In this document: positions 1-14,188 of the stretch, piece by piece
How positions within the stretch are numbered: the first letter of the stretch is position 1
Layout: every line of letters starts with the position of its first letter
From: Dehalococcoidia bacterium
GTDB lineage: Bacteria > Chloroflexota > Dehalococcoidia > UBA2979
Length of the DNA: 17,336 nucleotides
NCBI GenBank assembly: GCA_018700215.1
Contig: JABIST010000236.1
Span: forward strand, 1-17,336
Reading direction: 5' to 3'
Made by a program: the position numbers and the translations under genes
The notes under the pieces: generated by a model
The model's input: only the letters and a program-made list of their open reading frames with translations
Told to the model about the DNA's origin: nothing
The model's database searches: none

Positions 1-889
1 CGAAGAGACGAAGCGCGTCCGTACTCCAGCGGCCGAGCGCGTCCTCCACGGTGATGACGTTGCCGAGGGACTTCGACATTTTCTCGCCCTCGAACTGGAC
101 CATGCCGTTGTGCATCCAGACATTCGCGAACGGCTGGCCGGTGGAGGCTTCTGCCTGCGCGATCTCGTTTTCGTGGTGCGGGAAGATGAGGTCGACACCG
201 CCGCCGTGGATTTCGAAGGTGTCGCCGAGGTAGCGCTGTGCCATTGCGGAGCATTCGATGTGCCAGCCGGGACGGCCCTCACCCCAGGGCGACGGCCAGG
301 ATGGTTCACCGGGCTTGAGCGACTTCCAGAGCGCGAAGTCGAGCGGGAACTCTTTGCCATCGCCGGGCTCGCCGCGTGTGCCGGAGCGCAGATCATCGAT
401 GTTCCGCTGCGAGAGCTTGCCGTAGTCGTCCTTGGCGCGAACTCGGAAGTAGACGTCACCAGCGGGGGTGGAGTAGGCGTAGCCGCGATCGAGGATGCGC
501 TCGATGGTGTGGATGATGGTGTCGATCTCGGCGGTCACGCGGGGGCGCTGGTCTGGGGCGATCATGCCGAGCGCTTCCTGCTCGTGCTCCCAGCGGTTGA
601 TCTGCTCCTGGGCCAGCTCCAACGGATCGCGCCCGAGTTCGGCGCCGCGGTCGATCAGCTTGTCGTCCACATCGGTGTAGTTGGTGACGAAGGTGACGGT
701 GTAGCCGCCGGCCGGGTTGCCGGTCCAGCGCAGGTAGCGGACCAGGACGTCATAGACGAGCAGCGACATGGCGTGCCCGACATGCGCTTCGGCGTAGGGA
801 GTGACACCGCAGACATAGATCCCGATGGCGCCGGGCTGGATCGGTTCCAGCTGCTCGACCTGTCGGGTGAGGGTGTTCATCAGTTTCAT
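1..889 (-). CDS. cysS: Cysteinyl-tRNA synthetase, N-terminal 296 residues (cut by window edge)
   Basis: This class I aminoacyl-tRNA synthetase charges tRNA-Cys with cysteine in the cytoplasm. The reading frame is open from the ATG at 889 to the left edge, so 296 codons are visible of a family length near 460-490. The class I signature appears as HVGH at residues 36-39, where many homologues have HIGH. The KMSKS loop is intact (GEKMSKSLGN, K270-S272-K273). By alignment with the E. coli enzyme the cysteine-sensing zinc ligands are all present: C27, C213 in WHIECSAM, H238 and E242 in FPHHENE. The start is supported by the family-typical opening MKLMNTLTR, but the ribosome binding site is weak and an in-frame ATG at 880 is possible. 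It lies 173 bp downstream of ispF in the same direction. The C-terminal tRNA-binding part is outside the window. Confidence 0.96.
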   Translation of the reverse strand, partial: MKLMNTLTRQVEQLEPIQPGAIGIYVCGVTPYAEAHVGHAMSLLVYDVLVRYLRWTGNPAGGYTVTFVTNYTDVDDKLIDRGAELGRDPLELAQEQINRWEHEQEALGMIAPDQRPRVTAEIDTIIHTIERILDRGYAYSTPAGDVYFRVRAKDDYGKLSQRNIDDLRSGTRGEPGDGKEFPLDFALWKSLKPGEPSWPSPWGEGRPGWHIECSAMAQRYLGDTFEIHGGGVDLIFPHHENEIAQAEASTGQPFANVWMHNGMVQFEGEKMSKSLGNVITVEDALGRWSTDALRLF

Positions 890-1062
890 GGTGATCGCTC
901 GATTCCGCTGCCGGTGAGGTTTCGAAGGGGGTGCCCGCTACGCGCTCGATGCGAGGCGGCACCTTGCTGTGGCGCTAACAACAGCAGCGACGACAGCTCT
1001 CGGATCGAGCGTGTTCGGCCTTCGATGGCAGGGAGGTGAGCAGATTCCGTGGCATGGTCCGA
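890..1062 (-). other. ispF-cysS intergenic leader with nested inverted repeats
   Basis: These 173 bp are non-coding in every convincing frame and lie directly upstream of cysS. An 8-bp inverted repeat pairs CGCTCGAT at 943-950 with ATCGAGCG at 1004-1011. Nested inside it, TGCTGT at 965-970 pairs with ACAGCA at 981-986 around a 10-nt loop. The RNA could therefore fold into a two-tier hairpin before the cysS start. I looked for the T-box core sequence expected for an aminoacyl-tRNA synthetase leader and did not find it, and I see no convincing -35/-10 pair. What this leader does is unknown. Confidence 0.3.
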
Positions 1063-1548
1063 CTATCGCACACGCTCCTCGACGAGCGCCACGGCCATTG
1101 CCGCGATCGCCGCGCCGTTGCCGATCACTCCCATGCCTTCATTCGTCGTGGCTTTCACGTTGACGGCGCTGGCCGCGAGATTCAGGACGCCGGCGATCGA
1201 TTCGCGCATGGCGGTGATGTGTTCGGCGAGCCGTGGACGCTCGGCGATTACGGTGGCGTCGACGTTGACGACCTCGATGTTGCGGGAGGAGAGCAGGCGC
1301 TCGACGCGCTGCAGCAGTTCGCGGCTATCGATGCCGGCGGTCTGCGGTTCGCCGGGCGGGAAGTGCTGGCCGATATCGCCCTCGCCGGCGGCGCCGAGGA
1401 GGGCGTCGATGACGGCGTGGATCAGCGAGTCGCCGTCCGAGTGGCCGTTGAGTTGGGGCGCCTCGGCTATTTCGATGCCGCCGAGACGGAGCTGTCCGCT
1501 GCCGTCCTCACGGAACGGATGGATGTCGTAGCCGAATCCCACGCGCAT
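1063..1548 (-). CDS. ispF: 2-C-methyl-D-erythritol 2,4-cyclodiphosphate synthase
   Basis: IspF converts CDP-methylerythritol 2-phosphate to methylerythritol cyclodiphosphate, the fifth step of the MEP isoprenoid pathway, as a zinc-dependent homotrimer. The protein is 161 residues, normal for the family. The metal ligands D8, H10 and H44 match E. coli D8, H10 and H42, in the motifs GYDIH and GDSLIH. Other family blocks are visible: HSDGD, DALLGAA, GDIGQHFP, DSRELL and VNVKATTNEG. I chose the ATG at 1548 rather than the one at 1554. AAAGG at 1557-1561 sits 8 nt before 1548 but only 2 nt before 1554, and the resulting MRVGFGYDIH matches the usual start. It follows ispD by about 20 bp and is surely cotranscribed with it. 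Confidence 0.97.
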   Translation of the reverse strand: MRVGFGYDIHPFREDGSGQLRLGGIEIAEAPQLNGHSDGDSLIHAVIDALLGAAGEGDIGQHFPPGEPQTAGIDSRELLQRVERLLSSRNIEVVNVDATVIAERPRLAEHITAMRESIAGVLNLAASAVNVKATTNEGMGVIGNGAAIAAMAVALVEERVR

Positions 1549-1556
1549 CGGCATCG

Positions 1557-1561
1557 CCTTT
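1557..1561 (-). promoter_or_regulatory. ispF ribosome binding site
   Basis: AAAGG on the minus strand, 8 nt before the ATG at 1548. It favours that start over the ATG two codons upstream. Confidence 0.55.
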
Positions 1562-1569
1562 CGGTTCGG

Positions 1570-2253
1570 TTAGTCCTGCCGCGTCGCCAGTAGCGAGCGC
1601 GCGAGTTCGAGGTCGATTGGACGAGTCACCTTGAGGTTCGCTGGATCGCCCTCGACGACGAACACTGGCTCGCCGACCGCCTCGATCATAGCGGCGTCGT
1701 CCGTCACATCGTTGGTCACGGTCGCGTGAGCGCGCCTGAGTAGATCGCCGGCAAACGCCTGGGGTGTCTGAATGGCACGGACGGTCGCACGGTCGACGGT
1801 CTGGACTACGCGCCCAGCTTCGTCGATCTGTTTGAGTGTGTCCGCGACGGGCACGCCTGGCACGGCCGCGCCATGTGCTCGGGCGGCATCGAGGGTTCGC
1901 GCGGCGAGTTTGGAGGTAAGCAGCGGGCGAGCGCCATCGTGGATGAGGTACCAGTCAGCCCGGGGTGCCGCGGCGATCCCGGCGGCGACGGAGTCCTGAC
2001 GCCGATCGCCGCCGGCGACACAGCGCACGTCGATGGGGGCGTTCACGAGCTGGCGCAGATCCTGGTGGCGTTGCTGGGGGCCGACGATCACGAGCGTCGA
2101 AAGGCCCTCGAGGGTGCTGAGGGTGCGCAGTGCGTGGGCGATCACTGGTGCGCCATTGAGGTCTGCCCACAGCTTGTCGTCGTTACCCATTCGGGTGGAG
2201 CGCCCAGCCGCGAGCACGATGGCCACGAGGTCGTTGTTCGTCGTATCGGTCAT
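1570..2253 (-). CDS. ispD: 2-C-methyl-D-erythritol 4-phosphate cytidylyltransferase
   Basis: IspD transfers CMP from CTP to methylerythritol 4-phosphate, the third step of the MEP pathway. The 227-residue length is typical of stand-alone IspD. The nucleotide-binding loop LAAGRSTRMG is at 14-23, with the catalytic lysine at K27, the metal-binding aspartate D106 in HDGARPL, R155 in VDRATV, TPQAF at 163-167, TDDA at 184-187 and K208 in NLKVTRP. All the main active-site positions of the family are therefore present. It is first in the order ispD-ispF-cysS on the minus strand and is divergent from the radical SAM gene. No Shine-Dalgarno sequence precedes its ATG. A TAGAAT box 6 nt upstream of the start suggests leaderless transcription. 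Confidence 0.97.
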   Translation of the reverse strand: MTDTTNNDLVAIVLAAGRSTRMGNDDKLWADLNGAPVIAHALRTLSTLEGLSTLVIVGPQQRHQDLRQLVNAPIDVRCVAGGDRRQDSVAAGIAAAPRADWYLIHDGARPLLTSKLAARTLDAARAHGAAVPGVPVADTLKQIDEAGRVVQTVDRATVRAIQTPQAFAGDLLRRAHATVTNDVTDDAAMIEAVGEPVFVVEGDPANLKVTRPIDLELARSLLATRQD

Positions 2254-2379
2254 CGGGCGATTCTAAGCGGGACGGCGCCTTGTCGCCGCGTTCCGCCGCA
2301 GACTATTCTCGGTGTAGTCACAAGCCCGTGACTGATACTCAACATCCACGATTCGCACTATTCCAACGGAGTCACGCTG
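2254..2379. promoter_or_regulatory. Divergent intergenic region between ispD and the radical SAM gene
   Basis: These 126 bp separate two divergent genes and must hold promoters for both. On the plus strand GATACT at 2334-2339 is a possible -10 box and GGAG at 2368-2371 is a well placed ribosome binding site (8 nt) for the ATG at 2380. On the minus strand TAGAAT at 2260-2265 is the best -10 candidate. I see no strong operator-like dyad. Confidence 0.4.
2260..2265 (-). promoter_or_regulatory. Candidate -10 box for ispD (leaderless arrangement)
   Basis: TAGAAT read on the minus strand matches TATAAT at 5 of 6 positions. Only 6 nt separate it from the ispD ATG, so transcription would start at or next to the A of the start codon. 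There is no good -35 box at 17 bp, and no ribosome binding site between box and ATG. Confidence 0.4.
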
Positions 2380-4356
2380 ATGACGACGCGCTACGAATCG
2401 CTGATCTCTCAAGTGACGAAGCCGGCCCGTTACACGGGCGGCGAATTGAACTCGATTGTGAAGGACTGGGACGCGCACGAGCTGCGCGTGGCTTTGGCCT
2501 ATCCCGATCTTTACGACCTGGGCATGTCCAACCTTGGGCTGTCGCTGCTCTACGACATTGTGAACCGCAGATTGGACGCGCTGGCGGAGCGGGTGTTCAG
2601 CCCGTGGACCGATTTAGAGGCGCTGCTGCGTGAGCACGAGGAGCCGTTGCGCTCGCTTGAGACGAAGCATGCGCTGAATGAGTTCGACATCCTGGGCATC
2701 ACGCTCCAGTTCGAGGCTTGCTACACGAACGTGCTGAACATGCTGGACCTGGGCGGGATCGCGATTCGGACGGAGGATCGCGCGGACGACGAGACGATCG
2801 TGATCGCGGGTGGCTCGGGCGCGCTTTCGCCGGAGCCGCTGGCGCCGTTCATCGATGCCTTCGCGCTTGGCGAGGGCGAAGAGGTGATTCGCGAGATCTG
2901 CGACGCGGTGGCGGCGTGGAAGCGCGAGGGCGGCGGGCCGCGCCACGAGCTGCATCGACGGCTGGCACGCGTTGAGGGTGTGTACGTGCCGTCGCTCTAT
3001 GACGTGAGCTACCAGGACGATGGGCTGATTGCGGAGGTCACCCCGAACGACGATGCCGCGCCCGGCCGGGTGACACGTCGGGTGTTGCAGCAGCTTGAGC
3101 CGACGCTGACGAAGCCGATTGTCCCGAACATGGAGGTGGTGCACGACCGCGCCACTGTGGAGATCCAGCGTGGCTGCACGCAGGGCTGCCGCTTCTGTCA
3201 GGCGGGGATGATCTACCGGCCGACGCGTGAGCGCAGCGTGGAGGAAGTGGTGCAGGCGGCGGGCGAGCTGCTGGCGAACACCGGTTACGACGAGCTGTCG
3301 CTGATGTCGCTGTCGACGACGGACCATCGGGAGATCGCGCCGATGGTGAATGCGCTGATGGATGCGTACGGCGACCGCGGGCTGAAGATCAGCATCCCAT
3401 CGACGCGAGTTGACTCGTTCAGCGTGGACATCGCGGATGCGGTAGCGCGCGGGAAGAAGCACACGCTGACGGTGGCTCCGGAGGCTGGCTCGCAGCGGCT
3501 GCGGAACACGATCAACAAGCTGGTTTCGGAAGAGGACATTTTCACGGCCGCGGAGAACGCGTTCGCGGGTGGTTGGACCTCGATCAAGATGTACTTCATG
3601 GTCGGTCAGCCGACCGAGACGGACCACGATGTGGAAGAGATCGTGCGGATTGCGACCGAGGTGAAGCGCATTGGCCGTCAGCACGTGGGGAAGCGGGCGC
3701 GGGTGCGCGTCTCCACGAGCAACTTCATCCCGAAGGCGCACACGCCGTACCAGTGGGTGGCGCAGTGCGACGCCGAGACGCTGAGTCGCCGGCACCAGTT
3801 GCTGCGGGACGGGTGCCGCCGGGCCGGTGTTCAGTTCACGTGGGAGGACCCGGAGAAGTCGCTGCTGGAAGCGGTGCTTTCTCGCGGTGACCGCCGCGTG
3901 GCGCATGTGATTGAGACGGCGTGGCGCAACGGCGCGAAGTTTGACGCCTGGTCCGAGCTGCACGACTGGGAGATCTGGCAGGCGGCGTTCGATCAGCACG
4001 AACTGGAGCCGACGTTCTATGCACACCGCTACCGCGAACTGTGGGAGACGTTGCCGTGGGCACACATCCACGGCGGCACCGAGCCGAGCTATCTGCGGGG
4101 CGAGTGGTTGAAGACGCTTGAAGAAGAGCTGACGCTGGATTGCAAGCGTGACCCCTGCAACGTCTGCGGTATGCAGAACCTGCAAGTGGATTGCCAGATG
4201 AAGATTCAGGATTTGATTCAGATGAAGACGACGGGCGACACGACGCAGCAGGAGCGCCTGATGCAGGAGCGGGAACGGTTGATGATCACCCTGAACCCGG
4301 TGGAAGCGGCCGCGCCGCTGATCCCGGTGGTGACGAACGCTGGCGTTGCCGGCTGA
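2380..4356 (+). CDS. Radical SAM protein of the TIGR03960 family, function uncharacterised
   Basis: The 658-residue protein has an N-terminal B12-binding-like Rossmann region (about 35-190) with the typical GGSGALSPEPLAPF stretch and FALGEGEE, but no DxHxxG cobalamin motif. A radical SAM core follows, with the CxxxCxxC cluster motif at C266, C270 and C273 (RGCTQGCRFCQAGM). The C-terminal part carries a second cysteine group, C588, C593, C596 and C605 (DCKRDPCNVCGMQ), which may hold another metal site. Such proteins reductively cleave S-adenosylmethionine through a [4Fe-4S] cluster. The substrate of this family is not known to me. The family normally precedes or is fused to a radical-SAM-linked protein (TIGR03936, DUF2344), which is absent here: the next gene is on the opposite strand 15 bp away. 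GGAG 8 nt upstream supports the start. Confidence 0.88.
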   Translation: MTTRYESLISQVTKPARYTGGELNSIVKDWDAHELRVALAYPDLYDLGMSNLGLSLLYDIVNRRLDALAERVFSPWTDLEALLREHEEPLRSLETKHALNEFDILGITLQFEACYTNVLNMLDLGGIAIRTEDRADDETIVIAGGSGALSPEPLAPFIDAFALGEGEEVIREICDAVAAWKREGGGPRHELHRRLARVEGVYVPSLYDVSYQDDGLIAEVTPNDDAAPGRVTRRVLQQLEPTLTKPIVPNMEVVHDRATVEIQRGCTQGCRFCQAGMIYRPTRERSVEEVVQAAGELLANTGYDELSLMSLSTTDHREIAPMVNALMDAYGDRGLKISIPSTRVDSFSVDIADAVARGKKHTLTVAPEAGSQRLRNTINKLVSEEDIFTAAENAFAGGWTSIKMYFMVGQPTETDHDVEEIVRIATEVKRIGRQHVGKRARVRVSTSNFIPKAHTPYQWVAQCDAETLSRRHQLLRDGCRRAGVQFTWEDPEKSLLEAVLSRGDRRVAHVIETAWRNGAKFDAWSELHDWEIWQAAFDQHELEPTFYAHRYRELWETLPWAHIHGGTEPSYLRGEWLKTLEEELTLDCKRDPCNVCGMQNLQVDCQMKIQDLIQMKTTGDTTQQERLMQERERLMITLNPVEAAAPLIPVVTNAGVAG

Positions 4357-4371
4357 TCCGGGGCGCTCGCG

Positions 4372-5634
4372 CTAGGGGAAGATTCCCCGCAGCTCGATTG
4401 CCTCGACGACTCGTTCGACGCCGATCCACTGGGCCGCCTCGCGCTGGGTGCACATGCCGCCGCTATTGAGCGGGCAACGCGAGATCACGTTGTGGTAGGC
4501 ATCGGTCATCACGCGTCGCAATTCCGCGTTGACCTGCTCTTCGCTCCAGTGCAGGTACTGGCGTGCCTGGACCCATTCGAAGTAGGAGACGGTCACACCC
4601 CCGGCGTTGGCGAGCGTGTCCGGGATCAGCATCACGCCACGCTCGTTGAGGATTGCGTCCGCGTCCGAGGTGGTCGGGCCGTTGGCGCCCTCGATGATGA
4701 GCTTCGCCCGAACGTCGCCTGCGTTGTGTTCGGTGAGGACGGACTCGACCGCTGCCGGGACGAGCACATCGACGTCGGCTGTCAGGACGTCCTCGTGCGC
4801 CACTTCCTCGGCGGCATTGGGGTGTTCGTCGAGCCAGGTGCGGAGCGTGCCGCCGGCCTGGACGTGGGCGAAGGCGGCCAGTGCATCGATGCCCTCGGGG
4901 TGATGGAGGGCTGTGGCGACATCGGAGATGTATTGGACGCGGGCGCCGGCCTCGCAGAGCAGCTTGGCGGCGACGCCGCCGACGTTGCCGAAGCCCTGCA
5001 CCGAGACGGTGCGGTCGCGTACGCCGCCCTCGGCGGCGAGGTGCTCTTGGAGCACGTAGAGCAGGCCGCGGCCGGTGGCTTCGAAGCGGCCCTCGGAGCC
5101 GCCGATCGCGACGGGTTTGCCGGTGACGATGCCGGGGATCGTGTAGCCCTGCTCCATGGAGTAGGTGTCCATCATCCAAGCCATGATCTGGGCGTTGGTG
5201 CCCATGTCGGGCGCCGGGATGTCGCGGTCGGGCCCAATGATTGGTGCGATTTCCGAGGTGAATCGGCGGGTCAGGTCCTGGAGTTCGGAGGAGCTGAGCG
5301 TTCCCGGGTCGCAGATGACCCCGCCCTTTGCACCGCCGAATGGGACGTTGACGACGGCGCACTTCCAGGTCATCCACATCGCGAGCGCTTTAATTTCGTC
5401 GAGCGACACGATCGACGAGAAGCGGATCCCGCCTTTCATGGGGCCACGTGCCGAGTTGTGGTGGACGCGGTATCCACTGAAGACTTTGGTGCTGCCGTTG
5501 TCCATGTTCACGGGGAAGTCGGTTTGGTAGACCGTCTTGAATGAGGTCAGCAGCTCTCGCATCTCGTCACGTAGCTCGATGCGATCGGCTGCCTGGTGGA
5601 ACTGCCGCATCGCCGTTTCGAGTACCGGCTCCAT
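4372..5634 (-). CDS. Glutamate dehydrogenase (Glu/Leu/Phe/Val dehydrogenase family)
   Basis: This 420-residue enzyme most likely interconverts glutamate and 2-oxoglutarate plus ammonia with NAD(P). Substrate-binding K67 is in MKGGIRF, K91 in WKCAVV, catalytic K103 in PFGGAKGG and catalytic D143 in PAPDMGTN. The dinucleotide-binding turn GFGNVG is at 214-219, and a further conserved block is NANAGG-like LANAGGVTVSYFEW near the C-terminus. Length fits the hexameric family of about 410-450 residues. I use the ATG at 5634 because GGAAGGG sits 9 nt before it. A longer frame from a TTG at 5688 would overlap the rpoC terminator and adds no conserved sequence. The gene lies just downstream of rpoC but beyond a terminator, so it probably has its own promoter, which I cannot pinpoint. 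Leucine or phenylalanine specificity cannot be excluded, and cofactor preference is undetermined. Confidence 0.93.
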   Translation of the reverse strand: MEPVLETAMRQFHQAADRIELRDEMRELLTSFKTVYQTDFPVNMDNGSTKVFSGYRVHHNSARGPMKGGIRFSSIVSLDEIKALAMWMTWKCAVVNVPFGGAKGGVICDPGTLSSSELQDLTRRFTSEIAPIIGPDRDIPAPDMGTNAQIMAWMMDTYSMEQGYTIPGIVTGKPVAIGGSEGRFEATGRGLLYVLQEHLAAEGGVRDRTVSVQGFGNVGGVAAKLLCEAGARVQYISDVATALHHPEGIDALAAFAHVQAGGTLRTWLDEHPNAAEEVAHEDVLTADVDVLVPAAVESVLTEHNAGDVRAKLIIEGANGPTTSDADAILNERGVMLIPDTLANAGGVTVSYFEWVQARQYLHWSEEQVNAELRRVMTDAYHNVISRCPLNSGGMCTQREAAQWIGVERVVEAIELRGIFP

Positions 5635-5643
5635 GCGAGGCCA

Positions 5644-5650
5644 CCCTTCC
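5644..5650 (-). promoter_or_regulatory. Glutamate dehydrogenase ribosome binding site
   Basis: GGAAGGG on the minus strand, 9 nt upstream of the ATG at 5634. It decides for this start against the upstream TTG at 5688. Confidence 0.6.
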
Positions 5651-5689
5651 GAAGTGATCGTTGTCCTCAAAGCGTAGCGCGGACACAAA

Positions 5690-5711
5690 GAGGGGGCCCG
5701 TAGGCCCCCTC
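5690..5711 (-). terminator. Intrinsic terminator after rpoC
   Basis: A perfect 9-bp GC-rich stem (5690-5698 with 5703-5711) closes a CGTA-type tetraloop. Read on the minus strand it is followed by a short T-rich run (CTTTGTGT). It lies 26 bp beyond the rpoC stop codon and separates rpoBC from the glutamate dehydrogenase gene. The weak T-run suggests termination may be incomplete. Confidence 0.82.
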
Positions 5712-5736
5712 ACGATTGCTTACTTGAGAACGACTG

Positions 5737-13846
<8,110 letters not shown>

Positions 13847-14019
13847 CCCCTTCGCGGCCTGCGGGCGTCTCTATTGGGGTCCGGCACGCCAGACATTGCT
13901 GGCATTCCGATGGTGACTACTGGGCTGCACACCTTGCGACGTCGCATCGCTTTAGAGTGCACACACGAAAAGCCCTCGCCGACTAGTGCCGCCGAGGAAC
14001 TCCAGTTGTCAGATCGAAA

Positions 14020-14025
14020 AATATA
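14020..14025 (-). promoter_or_regulatory. Candidate -10 box for rpoBC
   Basis: TATATT on the minus strand, 174 bp upstream of the rpoB start, matches TATAAT at 5 of 6 positions. The sequence 17 bp further upstream (TCAAAC) is a poor -35 box, so this is only the best of several weak candidates. Confidence 0.25.
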
Positions 14026-14052
14026 GACCGCGCCCCACGCTTGTTTGAGTCT

Positions 14053-14119
14053 ATACGGCGGGCGGCGGATTCACAACCGTATGCCCGCGAATTTTTTTCG
14101 TCAATACGGGAACCCGTAT
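14053..14119. repeat. Four alternating ATACGG half-sites including an imperfect 24-bp dyad
   Basis: ATACGG occurs at 14053-14058 and 14104-14109, and its reverse complement CCGTAT at 14077-14082 and 14114-14119. The last two form a near-perfect palindrome: ATACGGG and CCCGTAT separated by AA (14104-14119). It extends outward by GTC (14100-14102) and GAC (14121-14123) across one mismatch, so the dyad spans 14100-14123. It lies 30 bp upstream of the best -10 box for the CoA-transferase gene. This is typical of operator sites for a dimeric transcription factor. The regulator is not in the window. Confidence 0.5.
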
Positions 14120-14153
14120 CGACACGCCGTTCGGCCCCTACCGGGGCTCACTC

Positions 14154-14159
14154 TATACT
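14154..14159 (+). promoter_or_regulatory. Candidate -10 box for the tandem CoA-transferase gene
   Basis: TATACT matches TATAAT at 5 of 6 positions and lies 29 bp upstream of the ATG at 14189, leaving a short leader of about 20-25 nt. The -35 region (TTCGGC near 14130-14135, 18-bp spacing) is weak, consistent with a promoter that needs an activator. The dyad at 14100-14123 is in a position from which a bound protein could act. Confidence 0.45.
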
Positions 14160-14177
14160 TCAGTCACCGCCAATCGC

Positions 14178-14182
14178 AGGGA
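14178..14182 (+). promoter_or_regulatory. Tandem CoA-transferase ribosome binding site
   Basis: AGGGA, 6 nt before the ATG at 14189. It decides for this start over the open frame that continues upstream to a TTG at 14045 and would read through the promoter region. Confidence 0.55.
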
Positions 14183-14188
14183 CCGCCG

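Larger units (their letters stand above)
13847..14188. promoter_or_regulatory. Divergent control region between rpoB and the tandem CoA-transferase gene
   Basis: This 342-bp stretch holds no convincing gene, although open frames run across it. It must contain the rpoBC promoter (minus) and the CoA-transferase promoter (plus). The AT-rich centre (14010-14160) differs from the surrounding GC-rich DNA. It carries four alternating ATACGG half-sites, candidate -10 boxes on both strands, and a short T-run at 14092-14098. The 13847-14000 part would be the long rpoB 5' leader. It contains a small hairpin (GCCAG 13888-13892, CTGGC 13899-13903) but nothing I recognise as a riboswitch or ribosomal-protein binding site. 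Confidence 0.6.

Noticed and set aside
110..1039. A 309-codon plus-strand open frame at the left edge
   Set aside because: It is antisense to cysS, whose motifs (HVGH, WHIECSAM, KMSKS) are unmistakable. Long antisense frames are expected in GC-rich DNA.
890..1062. T-box riboswitch before cysS
   Set aside because: The leader is in the right place, but no AGGGTGGNACCGCG-like core with a TGGNA motif is present on the minus strand. The nearest string, AAGGTGCCGCC, lacks TGGNA.
2614..4185. A 523-codon minus-strand open frame
   Set aside because: It lies entirely opposite the radical SAM gene and its Arg/Leu/His-rich translation resembles no protein family.
4375..4388. Inverted repeat GGGGAAGATTCCCC between the convergent radical SAM and glutamate dehydrogenase genes, as a bidirectional terminator
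   Set aside because: The arms are only 6 bp around a 2-nt loop, there is no T-run on either side, and the sequence is largely the last codons of the dehydrogenase gene.
5635..5688. An 18-codon N-terminal extension of glutamate dehydrogenase from TTG at 5688
   Set aside because: It starts at the edge of the rpoC terminator hairpin. The ATG at 5634 has a good ribosome binding site and a family-typical N-terminus.
14045..14188. A 48-codon N-terminal extension of the CoA-transferase from a TTG at 14045
   Set aside because: It would place the coding start ahead of the likely promoter and across the ATACGG dyads, has no ribosome binding site, and shows no family similarity. AGGGA before the ATG at 14189 is a better signal.
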